From: Cercophora sp. LCS_1 | Lineage: Eukaryota > Ascomycota > Sordariomycetes > Sordariales > Lasiosphaeriaceae | Reading direction: 5' to 3' | NCBI GenBank assembly: GCA_036250225.1 | Contig: JAPZLL010000055.1 | Location: 63,697-127,696, forward strand | DNA length: 64,000 nucleotides | Shown: piece after piece, positions 52,824 to 63,534 of the stretch | Layout of the letters: every line of letters starts with the position of its first letter | How positions within the stretch are numbered: position 1 is the stretch's first letter | Position numbers and translations under genes: made by a program | The notes under the pieces: model-generated | What the model was told of the DNA's origin: nothing | Seen by the model: the letters and a program-made list of their open reading frames with translations, nothing else | The model's database searches: none

Positions 52824-55107
52824 ATGGACAGAATATTCGGCAACGCTTCAATAAGCAATACAACGTCCTGGCAACCCGAGCCGCTGACTCGCGGGACGTA
52901 CTCGATTCTCTCGAGCTGCCTGATAACCCTCGGCCTCTGCATCTGGACCGCGGTCCATTTGAATATTCCCGCACAGGGAGAGCCGATGCGGCAGATAGGG
53001 CGCAAAGCTGGTTGGATGGTACTTGGGTTTCTTGCCCCTGAGCTCGTGAGTGTCTCGCTTCACTTCAATGAAGTTCAAAATGGACGGTTTCAGCTCAGAC
53101 AACGGGATGAGTGATTGATTGCCCTTTGCAGGAGTTGACGCTCTCTAGGTTGCGTTCACCGCCTTTCAACAGTACAGAGAAGCAGCAAGTCTTACTCGTA
53201 CCATGAACAAATCCCCCACAGTAGAATATCCCGAAAGAGAACCTGGCCCGAATTCTCAGACACTGTCCCCTTTGCGGCGACTCAGGAGAACCATGCGGAT
53301 GCCAGGCCTGCGCAAAAGGGAAACGAGGGCAAAGACGGAGGCTGATGTTGAGGTGAGATATTTCTGGTACCGTTCGACAAGATATAAAGAAGCTTACCTT
53401 CGAGGTGTGACATAGGCACCCGAGCCTGAGGTGCCAAGGCAGCCCAAAAGAGATGAAGAGCCAGTGAGAAAGCACCCGTGGACAATAGTACATAGCTATT
53501 TCGCCAGAATGGGCGGATTTGCTATTCAAATTGACGATAGCATCGGCAACTTTCTCCCTCTCAAGTCACTCGAAGGGGTAGAAAGGCATTCTCGTCTCAC
53601 TCTCACTCCCGAAGGTCTTTTATTCCTTGAGGGGCTCAGTCCTGGCTTGATACCGGATCTACCACGCACGGGGATTGAGGATAAAAGCAAAGGCAGCATG
53701 TTTGCAAAGTCTATCGTCTGCTTCCAAGGTGGGTACCTACCTTCATCCCCTCGCCGCCATTTTCTTCTTTGAAATGACTCCTATATTCGACCTTGACACC
53801 TACAAAAAACCTCAATACCGACACTAAGAGGTGCAACAGCAGCTTGGTTTTGCATCCAGTGTCTTACGCGCTTTTCTCAGCAACTGGCAATCAGCTTGCT
53901 GGAGCTCAATACGTTTGGACACGCTTTATGCACGTTGTTCATCTACTTTATGTGGTGGAACAAGCCACTCGACATTCAGGAACCGGAGCAAATTGTGATC
54001 AAGACGCTCGAACTCTCCGAGTACGTCGCCAAAATGTGCAGGGAAAGCAACTTCGAATACATTAGTCAACGCTATGGCTTTGGTTCCAGATCGGAATGGA
54101 CCGAGCTAAATCTCCCTGTGGGGCACCGAATGGGCTCCTCACAGGGTCATATCAGGCCTTCACGAGGAATCAGGGCCGTTTTGTCAACGGCTCGTTGGTT
54201 ATTCACTGATTTAATTATCGATATCGACCCTGATTTCATCAGCAGGACGTCCGAGGGCCCCAGCGATGTGGCAAATACAACACCTACCCCCACTGTCCAG
54301 GGCGAGATGGAGAGGTTCTTCCTGGACCGACCTTTAAACGGAATCACAATCAAAGATCCCGACAAGGCCGTATCCCAGCTTCCGGAGTCCTTCTCAGTAG
54401 ACATCAGTCGCGGCGACATTCAGCGTTGGAAGCTTGCTGCTAGAGCCCCACTTGGCATCGACGTTCCTCAACAGTCTTTGGCCACGCGCATACGCAACTT
54501 CCCCAGTTTCGAGTTTGCATCCGGCCAGTGGCCATTGTACGTTGGGCTCGGGCTCACAGGTTTCATATACGGCGGCCTTCACTGCCTCGCATGGAACGCC
54601 CCGTTTCCCTCCGCCGCCGAGGGTTTGCTTTGGCGCTTGTCGAGCGTGTCGATTACTTCAACCGGGGTGCTTGTGACTTTGGTCATCTCCTGGAACGCCT
54701 TCCCGCCGTTTTGGAGTTACGAATTTGATTGGAAAAGGCCCTCGTGGGATATTGGAGTCAAGGCGCCAACGCTATTACTGATGCGCTTCCTCGACAAGGT
54801 ATACGATGTGTTTCCTTTCAACTTGCGCATCGTCCAGAGGCTTCATGACAAACTCAAAGTCCCTCGCTTTCTCGACATTGCCCTCTTGACTGTCCACTCC
54901 GCCATATATTGCATCCTTTATATCTTTTTTGCCCTCACGAGCACTCTTCTCAAACCTTTCTTTGATATCGCTGTCATACTGTTGATCATTCTTTATGCTG
55001 TTGCTCGGGTATATCTTGTCGTCGAGTGCTTCATCAACCTCGGGCATTTGCCCCCTTCGGCCTATCAGCTTCCGCAATGGTCGCGGTATGTCCCGCATAT
55101 AGCTTAG
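52824..55107 (+). CDS. Polytopic fungal membrane protein, intact paralogue of the 28 kb gene
   Basis: There are four exons: 52824-53045, 53149-53352, 53416-53728 and 53840-55107, with introns of 103, 63 and 111 nt in phases 0, 0 and 1, giving 668 aa. Landmarks in order: CLITLGLCIWTAVHLNIP, the helix GWMVLGFLAPEL, the block PWTIVHSYFARMGGFAI, SLLELNTFGHALCTLFIYF with WWNKPLDI, then HCLAWNAPFP and the C-terminal RVYLVVECFINLGHLPP. I count about eight hydrophobic segments. This is a widespread but uncharacterised family of fungal membrane proteins. The start at 52824 is the first ATG in frame before the conserved block. Confidence 0.82.
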
Positions 55108-55745
55108 GGTACTTGTCATTCATTTGTCTTGCAAGGACAAGCCGCTCCGTTGAGACACCGTAAACTACATGATTGATCAACAAGGGTGCTGCTTGGTTGA
55201 GCGCTTATCGCAGACTCCGTCAACGACTCCTCCTGTTGATGGGCACGTTCGCAAATTGCACTACACATCTACATCCAGCTCTCCCCGGGATAAAACGTGG
55301 TGCCATCATACGGGACAGAGATTTTTGCTGGCTGGTTTTTGATCGTGTGCTATCTTGGTTAGGTTCATCAAGCTGCATGTGTCAAAACTCGGTCTGATCT
55401 TTGCCGCGCTGCGCTCGATCCGCGCGGGGCAACGCTGCCTTTTTCCCCGGGTGGGCGGTGTTGCCGGTGACACTGGTTTGTTTACCTCTGCAAAAATTGT
55501 GGAGCACATCAGGGGAAGGTCTTGGCAGGGGCCAAAACAACAATAACATCATCGCACCACCCAAAACCAACGACAAACAATGCCAGGCTATCAAGCTTCA
55601 ATTCTGGGGCATCCGCTAATGAAAACCCGGTATCGACTTCCATTTCATCGGCTCCTGGGAACTATCTTACCCACTAACAAGAAACTCCAGTTCTGAGGTG
55701 TCGAGGCATCAAAGTCCAAGTTCCAACCTCACACCATCGGTTCCC
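55108..55745. other. Intergenic, tail-to-tail
   Basis: This lies between two converging genes. No exon is supported. Confidence 0.35.
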
Positions 55746-57058
55746 CTAAACAGCTTTACCCTTGCCCTTGCCCTTGCCCTTGGCTTTGGATTTTCCCTTT
55801 GCCTTCCCCTTTCCCTTGTTCTTGGCCTTTGCCTTGGCTTTACCCTTTCGGGCGGCCTTGGACTCCTGATAGTCCTCGTCGTCTTCGTCGTCATCCTCCA
55901 CAAACCCAGGCTCAGAAGTAGCGGCCTCATCTTTAGCCTCATATTTTGCTTTCGGGAGAACGTACATGAAGCTTGGGTAGACAACAAGTGGGGGAGTTGT
56001 AGCGGGTTTGGTGTCGTTATCCTCGAGCTTTCCATCGGCCGATTTCGTTCCGTCCTCAGCCTCGGAATCAGATGCAGCTCGGGTAGGCGCGGTGAGGCCC
56101 GTCGACTCGTCAGAATTTTCTCTGTTTCTTTTGCGCGGCTTCCCCGCCATCTCGTCCTCCTCGGTATCAGGTTCCGCGTGCTGATCATCCGCCTCGTAGT
56201 CGGCCTCAGACTCAGGAGCAGTGTACTCATCACCACCCAGAGTTGAATCGGCGTCCACTGACTCGTCTTCATCGTCGGCCTCAGGCGCAGCGCCACCTTC
56301 GCGGGTCGTGGCAATATCGGAACCCATACTCTCGGCCGAGTCCTCCCTCGTCCTCTTGGTTGAACGTCCCTGGGTGCCGGAAGGGCCGGCCTCCTCACTT
56401 TGAAGGGCGGAGACCCGAGCCCTGATGGCCCCAGGGGTACGATAAGGCATGAAGCGCTGCATTTCATCAGTGCTGATCATATCACTGGAGTAATGGCACT
56501 TACACGACTGATCTCGGGGTAGGTGTACCCATCCTGTCTTCCAGCGAGGGCAAGCGCATCCTCGCTGCCCGTCCAAGCCAACCACGTCTTTTTCCCGCCA
56601 GTGCGAGATGATTGCGACAGGACAGGCGCCAAAATGGGGGCGGCGGCTGCAGCTTCAGCCGGCATCAGCGCACGAGGCTGGGCAAGTTGGGCCGGCGTCG
56701 CCACGCCAAGCTGGGCGAGGTTCGGCAATGGGGCGGCGGGCATGGCGGCCGGCGCGGCGGGGACCAGCACGGCAGGAAGCGCGACGGACGAAACAAAGTC
56801 GCTGGCCTGGCGAGGGGCGACGCCCCCGGCGGGAGAGGCGGCGGGCTCAGGTTGGAGGGACAAGTCCCTGAAGATGGAAGGGCCTGTCAAGTTGAAAGAG
56901 TTAGCAAACTTGGATGTTTTTTTGATAAAGAGAAACATACGCTGGTTGGTCTGATCATGCATGGAGAGCGTGATCAGGGCTTGGGCTGCGTCCACCTCAT
57001 TGTTGGTGTAGTCCCTCAGGTCACGCAGGACACGACCTTGGTTGTGCTGGCTGTCCAT
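55746..57058 (-). CDS. Nuclear protein with SANT/Myb-like segment and Lys-Gly-Ala tail
   Basis: There are three exons: 57058-56941, 56883-56504 and 56456-55746, with introns of 57 and 47 nt (donors GTATGT and GTAAGT), giving 402 aa. Across the second intron the protein reads WLAWTGSEDALALAG, then GYTYPEISR, then RFMPYRTPGAIRARVSAL, the layout of a SANT/Myb-like helix trio that recognises DNA or histone tails. The middle is strongly acidic (DEDESVDADSTLGGDEY and more). The last 35 residues alternate Lys with Gly, Ala and Ser. Acidic plus basic low-complexity tails suggest a chromatin protein; the exact role is unknown. Confidence 0.75.
55752..55850. repeat. Imperfect hexanucleotide repeat in the C-terminal codons
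   Basis: CCCTTG/GCCTTT-like hexamers repeat over about 100 bp and encode the GKGKAKGKSKAK-type tail of the gene above. Length variation is expected. Confidence 0.8.
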
Positions 57059-57501
57059 TGTTGGGAGAGGGCTTGGTTGGCAAGACTGCAAATTCGTTTG
57101 TGGACTGGTGGGAGAAAAGAAACCAGAAACAGAGAGGAGCAGTTGTTCAAGGAGAAAAGGCTGCTGGATGGAAAAGAGGGTGGAGTATTTGAAAGAAAAA
57201 ATGGTGCACCTGGACCTGCGTCGCGATGGTCCGCAAAAGTAAAGATGGGAAGGAGCCTTTTGAATAAACCGGCGCGAAAGGCTGGGCCCTCCACGGAAGG
57301 AGAGAAAGGTGACTGACACTAGAGCCGGTGAACACGAAGACACTTCCATTTGAACTCATGAACACTACAGTGGCTGGCATGCTGCTCAATTACATAGCAG
57401 TGCAAATGCCTGTGAAAGGCGTCACCAAGCTTGTTACTGATAATAATGCCTCTTGGGAATAGTAACTACATCAAGGAAATATTACCATCCACTTTATTGT
57501 T
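57059..57501. other. Intergenic, no gene seen
   Basis: This is the upstream flank of the SANT-like gene and the 3' flank of the rhodopsin-like gene. It is rich in GAAAAG/TTTCC tracts. Confidence 0.35.
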
Positions 57502-58749
57502 TCACTTTAGGCACAAAACCACCCCCTTCTCTGCCTTGTCGACCAAACCAACAACGTCCACGTCTCTGCTCTGAACGTCTTCGGTGCTCACTTGGGTATT
57601 ATTTCCACTCGACAAGGTGATGTGGTATAACGACGCGGGAACCCTTGACCTGCCCGGTATGCTTCGTTTTGTCTCGGTTTTGAAGGCTGCTTTGGTGCCT
57701 CTTATGCTAGGCAGCGACAACCACAGCTTGTGGAGGAGTGGCCGCAGGGTGACGATGCAGGCGCAGGTGATACCAAGATTTGCTTCTGTGACGCCATAGA
57801 CGCCGCTTGGAACCTTGTCCCATGTAGGGTCGAGTGAGGTGGCGGATGGGACGAGAGTATGCAGGCGCAGAAACCCAACAACGATAGCTCTGTGAGGAAG
57901 GAAGGAAGAGAGTCAGCGTCAAACATCAAGATCGGAAGCGAGAGGTTTCGGCGACAACTCACGCTCCGCCAAAGGCCAGTGCCACGCCGAAGAACAGCCT
58001 TTGTGGAAGAGGAGCGAATGAATGCCGGAGTATCACCAGTGGCGCAAAAAGAATAATCAGGTCGGTTGCGATGTTGAGCGCCTGGGTAGCAAAGAAAAAT
58101 GCGGCGCTGTTTATACACTTGGCGCCTGGGTATTTTGGATTCCACTGCGCCTCAAAAGGCACACAACGCACCATAGAAGCGACTTGCATGGCGAGGTAGC
58201 CGGCAATGATGATAGCAATGATGGCCAAACACAGCTTATTTTCCCATGGTAGCGTCGCGACGCGAGAGTACTGGAGCATGATGGACATCTTGAGGAAGAA
58301 ATGCTTCAGGCCGTAGAATTGCATGACGCCTATTTGGTTCTGCCAAGACATTTGGGGTAAGTGTCGTCTATTATCAAGAGCGGGCAACGGGGTTGTTTGG
58401 CCGCACCTTTAGGATTGCAGCGAGCTGCGCAGGAGCCACAGCTTCAATGTGCCGCCCAGCGACCTCAAGAACAGCTGAAAGGGGTCAAAACCTGACCTGA
58501 TTGTGGAGGCTTGGCACTTACTGAGCCCTACAAAGAGGGACATGGCGATGGAACAGGCTAGGGACGCCAAGATGCTGTAGTCTTCCCAAAAGCGTTTCTT
58601 GATGATGACGAAGCGCGTGTAGACGCGCATGGCGACGACGATAGCGGCAATCGCAGGGCCGGCTGCGAGCGCCGCGACGAGCTCTGCAGCGCGTGTCTCA
58701 TGGGGCGGTCTGGGTTCAACGGCACCGACGAGTTGGCCGTCGTCGACAT
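57502..58749 (-). CDS. Rhodopsin-like seven-helix membrane protein, with a one-base frame break
   Basis: There are four exons: 58749-58522, 58474-58407, 58339-57963 and 57889-57502, with introns of 47, 67 and 73 nt, giving about 353 aa if one base is restored. Landmarks: HETRAAELVAAL before helix 1, VYTRFVIIKKRFWEDYSILA, GRHIEAVAPAQLAAILK, YGLKHFFLKMSIMLQYSRV, then FVLRF-less later helices and CACIVTLRPLL. The start MSTTANSSVPLNPDRP is in a different phase from HETRAAEL; one more C in the CCCC run at 58702-58705 would join them, and all later phases then agree. This points to an assembly error or a recent mutation. Same family as the gene at 1635-3004; ligand unknown. Confidence 0.7.
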
Positions 58750-60661
58750 GATGGTTGGCGGCTCTTGAGATGCAGCATCGACACTCGGCCGGAAAAACGT
58801 GGTAGTGGGTGACAATGCCGCGAAAACCAAGCCCCGCCGCCGTCTGCGCCGGAGGGTGCCGTATATCAGCTCCTGCGCTGTGTCGATTCCTCCAACACGA
58901 GCCTACACACCGTGACCGATGTGAGGGAGGTGGTCGGCGGTAAAAGGACTCAGCCCCCCTCCAGGGCGACTGGGGTGACAAATCAACCCGACTGCAATTC
59001 GCGCCCAGACTGTCCAAGGCTTGACTCAAGTCTCGGCTTGGCGGAGATTTGATGGTTCGCGCACGGCCCTGCCGGTCGGGTTTTTGTATTGGACATAGTG
59101 ACTCCCTCCGAGACTGCTGGCGCAGAAAGCAAAGTCGCCCTTGCACCAGAATCTGGCGGGTTGATGTGAAAAAGCTGCAGCATTGTCGAGGCCCAGACGG
59201 GCCCGGCGCCTTGGGAGCCCTCCGTGGTACATGTAGTCTGATCACCTCGGGTGGGGCCGAGACCCCTGAATGTGTGGAAGGTGGGATGGGCCGGTCGGCG
59301 AGTCTCGGATTGGCGTCAAGGACCGGGCTGCTGCATCAATTATCAGCCACGGCCCCTCCATAAGGGACCACGCTCCCCTCCTTTTTTTTGCCCTGCCGGA
59401 ACTCAGCCAGGTATGTCAACGGGGATTCTCCCGGTCAGTTGCGGAATGTCTACCCTCGCCCGTGTAATGGCTTGGGGTATATTCCAAGGCGCGTACGTGT
59501 CCGCCGCTCCCCTCTTCGCATGGGGCATACTTGTCTCATCCGGAACTGCACCCTACCTGAACAGCCATCTCGGAGCGGAGCAAAAGGCCACGGAATTTGA
59601 CCAGCTCATCGCCGGGAAGCTCCCTCGGAACTGCTCCGCCAATGCATACCTCTACTGGGATACAGGTTGACTACACCTCGGAGTGACGACATACGGGGTT
59701 TCCACCGTTTCCAAGGCTCTCCTTTTTTACACAACGACCCGGCCGACACCATTTTGGAGCCCGCAGCCGACACAAAGGTTGTTGACGCCGTTGGCTAGCT
59801 CGTAACAGAGATGCGCATGTCCGGCACGCATGGCGGACACAGCGGACACGGCGGCGGCAAGACATACTTGTGAAAGCAGTGTTTCTTCCTTAGGCATACC
59901 GGATCAACGCGCATTGTCCAAGCATTGGTAAACGCCATGAAAACCCGTCCTTCAAAACTCTGCTATCTGCACTTGCCATCTAGCGGCAGGGAAGTTGAAG
60001 ATGTTGCAGCCGATGCCACCGTTTTTAGTCGTCGAAGCTAGGACTTTGCCTGTGTAGTAACCGGAATCTGGTTGCGAGATCAAGGCGGCGGCGGCATGTC
60101 CCATCAGGTTCGGTATGGGTGTACGACGCTGTCAACGGCGCGCTAGCAGGTTGACAGGCTTTTGGAGACAGTAAGTTGACAGCAGTTGGAAAATACTGTT
60201 TGTGGGGGTTTGTGGGGGTGGATATTGCTGGTAGTTGAAGGTCCAGGAAGCGTAAAGGATTCTAGATTCCGTGTGGAAAAGTGACCAACGGCCAGAATAC
60301 TTACAGTATTATCGCTCAAGGGAATCCAATTGAACATCTTTGCCGTCCAGGGGGTTATCGAAGAGAGAGATCTTGGCACCGACTTCGATTGGATGAGACT
60401 GCAGCGGGGGAGCGGCACTCAATTTATGGGCCGGTTGGAGAAGGCCTCTGGTTGGACATTTCAACCCGAATGTTACCACAATTTCGGATGGATCCATGCA
60501 ACCAACGGACAGAGACTCAGCCGCATCTCATCCAAGTAAGACGATCGAGTTGCATCTCCCCGCTTTTCAACTCAACTCCTGCATCTCCAATTTTTACTCA
60601 GGTTAAGTTCAATTCGACGGCTGGCGTGGTGACGTCGCGTCGTGTCGCCAGACAGAACGCA
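58750..60661. other. Intergenic, no supported gene
   Basis: Short open frames occur, for example 59251-59670 on the plus strand, but they have no domain, no splice-site chain and Pro/Arg-rich chance-like composition. This is the shared upstream region of two divergent genes. Confidence 0.4.
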
Positions 60662-62280
60662 ATGTCAAACCAGCAAGCGGTGGTGTGGTCCACGCTACCA
60701 GAGGTCGTACCTTCAGAAGAACACAAATCCCCAGGCCCCCAGCTGGTGTGGGAACCCGGCTCAGTCCTACCCGAGGCCATCGAGGTCGATTCCAAGTCGG
60801 GGGTTCATCCAGGTGTTCTCCCACCGTCATATCCCATTGTTACCGACAAGCAAAGCTGGTTCCGACGGAGGCGAAAAGCCATCATCATCGGCGTCATCAT
60901 CGCTGCGCTGGTCGTTGTGGGTATCGTGGTCGGCGTCGTTGTGTCTCGGACACAGAAAAATCAGTAGGCTCACGCAGTTCCCGAATACCTTGACCCATTT
61001 CCAAGTCTTGGAGGGAAACTCCATGAGGTGGCTAACAAAATCCTGAAACAACAAGACCCGAGTCCTCGAGCGACGATCAAGTCTCCCCACCAACCACCAC
61101 CACCAGCACCGCCCCTTCCCAGCCCCAGCCTCAGCCAGCATTCGGCACCCCGATTAGCTTCCCCTCCTTCTCATCACCCGACCAGCCCTCCACCTGCCAG
61201 GGAACCGTTTGCCCCCAAATCCTCGCCTCGGCCCAATTCGCAACCCCACCCACCACCTTCGTTTTTGCCCGCGGCACCGACAGGGCCATCTGGGTACGGT
61301 CCATCTCCAACGGCACGTGGCAGACGGACGACTGGATCTCGCTCGGCGGATCCTTCCTCAGCCAACCGACTGCCGCCTCCCCGCGAAATGGGCGGATCGA
61401 CGTCTTTGGCATCTGGGCCGACGACGGGTCGACGCGGCAAAAAACCTACCGCGACGGCGAGTGGAACACGGAATGGCGCGTGGTGGGCGGCACATGTTTG
61501 ACCCCGCCGGTAGTCTGCAGTGTCGAGCGGGACAATCTGAATATCGTGTTGCTGGCCACGAATCATGCCGTGGTGCACAAGGGGACGACGGACGGGAGCA
61601 CGTCGTGGGAGCCGGCGAGGGCGGTCGATTGGAAGGATCTGGGCGGGTGGGCGGCGAGTAGCCCGGATATTGATTGTACTACCAATTCCAAGGGGGTGAG
61701 GAGGATGGATGTGGTGATTTACGGGGGCATTGGGGAGACCCATGGCATGTTTTACAGGAGGTGGAACAGCACCGAGGGGTGGGATGCTGGGTGGAACAGT
61801 GATGGGTGGCGTGATTTCAAGGGAGATCCCGTCGTCGTGTCGGGCGGCGGTCATGCTGCTTATTTCGGCGTTGCCAAGGAGGACGGCGCCATGTGGCATC
61901 GCGGGTGGAATGAAAACACGGGCTTTTGGAACGGGCAGAGTTTGGGCGGTAACTTTGAGTCGGTGGCGGCCGCGTTTGCCACGGGGTCGTCCAGGCTGGA
62001 TGTCATGGCGGTTGGAACGAACGGGACTCTGAGGCACAAGGCGAGGGTGGATGATGTGTGGGGGGAGTGGGAGGATTTGGGCGGCTTCTTTAATAGTGCG
62101 CCCAAGGTGGTGAGGCCGGAAGGGATGGAAGGTCGCGTTGTGGTTTTTGGGCTTGGGCCGCGTGGTGCGATAATTCATGCCGTATTTGTTGTGGGAGATA
62201 AGCATCAGTGGGGTGCTCAGCAGTGGTATTCGGATGGGGGCGTGATGACGGACAAGTGGCATCGGGCGGGGCCGACATAA
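60662..62280 (+). CDS. Membrane-anchored fucose-lectin-like beta-propeller
   Basis: There are two exons, 60662-60963 and 61056-62280, over a 92-nt intron (CTAAC branch, CAAG acceptor), giving 508 aa. The first 67 residues are cytosolic, then RRRR precedes a single helix (AIIIGVIIAALVVVGIVVGV, about 73-92), so it is a type II membrane protein. A Pro/Thr-rich stalk follows, then a propeller with repeated blade patterns: RAIWVRSISNGTWQ, GMFYRRWNSTEGW, GAMWHRGWNENTGFW and GTLRHKARVDDVWGEWEDLG. These W/G blocks match the fucose-specific lectin fold. The fungal lectins known best are soluble, so the anchor is unusual. It may bind glycans at the cell surface. I start at 60662, as there is no ATG in frame upstream. 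Confidence 0.82.
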
Positions 62281-62632
62281 TAATGGCAGACATGCATTGA
62301 GAGCCTTGCGAACCAAGCAATGGGACCATGAACTTCGAGTTTGGGAGACTTGGGCATTGAGATTACCTTGGAGAATCAGACTCGACTCGCCCTGAGTCTT
62401 CCTCTTTTCCAGACCTATTGCTTATAAAGTCGCGTCATCAATGACGATGAACAGCTGTGTCTGTCAACAGCCTCAAATCTGGTCGCTTTCTTACTTGAAG
62501 CTTGTTAGCGTACATAATGATTACCGAAATAGGGAAGTAGGGAAATAGGGCGTAACAAGAACCGAGCCGGAATATCACGAAACCATTCGTCATTCAACAA
62601 TACGTATATACCTAAGGTAAGGTAGCTTGCAA
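62281..62632. other. Intergenic, tail-to-tail
   Basis: Nothing is seen beyond the 3' flanks of two converging genes. Confidence 0.35.
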
Positions 62633-63534
62633 TCACACACCAACCCTGCTCACGTTCACTCCAACGGAAGCCAAAGCCCCATCAAGTAACCGATGTCCCA
62701 CCGCCGAATATCCGGGCACGAGAAACTCTCCATACGGTCGCATCCACGTATCTAAGACATAGCGAGTCAGCACCACGTACCTTCTCTCGGCTTCACCTCA
62801 CCTCACCAAAAAAACAAAAAAGAAGAAGAAAAACGAACCGCATCAACTTACCATATGTACTCTCCGGCTTTTACCTACAATACCACCCGATAAACCCCAA
62901 CAGGCCCAGACCAGAGCTCCCCCCTTCAGGTCTCGGAAACGCCCTCTCGACCTCCCTATACTCGTCTTCCGTAATCCCCATCCTTTCCCCGCCTTCGCGC
63001 TCCCAAGAAAAATCCAACTCGTTCCCCCAAAAGATGGCAAACACATCCGGTTCCTTGTGCTTGGCCAACTTGGGTTCCGCATGCAACGCAATCCCGTCCC
63101 ACACCCTCTGCACGCGCCAGTCCGGCCAGTTCGCACCATCCGGATGAGGCCGAACAAAATCCGCAGCCGCGTTCGCCGAGTCGACTTCGAAGCGATGGTC
63201 AGGCGACACGAAAGGGTTGGAGAGATTGTGGTCCGAGGCGACGTCGTGCAGCATGAGGCCGATGGCGTGCACTTCGAGGTCGACCAAGGAGGCGAGGGTG
63301 GTGTTGTGGCGGAGGTGGAGCGCGCCAAAGAGCCAGGTGCGCATGACGTGGTTGTAGAACGAGGGCGCGTGGAGTTTGACAAAGGCTTCGGCGGCACGGA
63401 CGATGGGCGTGTCAACGATGGTGATGTTGGCTAGGGTACGGGTGGGAAAGGAGGAAGGGGAGGGCGGTGGTTGGGGGGGCTGCGGTGACCATTGCCAGGA
63501 GGAGGAAGGGGGAGAAAAGGGTTGGGAGGAGCAT
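62633..63534 (-). pseudogene. Cyanamide-hydratase-like HD-domain gene, disrupted
   Basis: The exons are 63534-62852 and 62751-62633 over a 100-nt intron (GTAAGT..TTAG). The start MLLPTLFSPFLLLAMVTAA is a signal peptide. The HD-type core is FVKLHAPSFYNHVMRTWLFG, then VDLEVHAIGLMLHDVASDH and FEVDSANAAADFVR, with His and Asp-bearing metal ligands present. The C-terminal exon reads TWMRPYGEFLVPGYSAVGH. Two lesions exist: the G7 run at 63473-63479 puts the signal peptide one base out of phase with the core, and an in-frame TAA at 62873-62871 sits in C-R-stop-KPESTY, where the family has a residue such as Thr or Gln. The first could be a base-call error; the second is more likely real. Confidence 0.68.

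Noticed and set aside
61174..62316. A 380-codon open frame on the minus strand
   Set aside because: It is antisense to the lectin-like gene, whose blades and splice joint are clear; the frame is rich in Pro, Arg and His as expected of a shadow.
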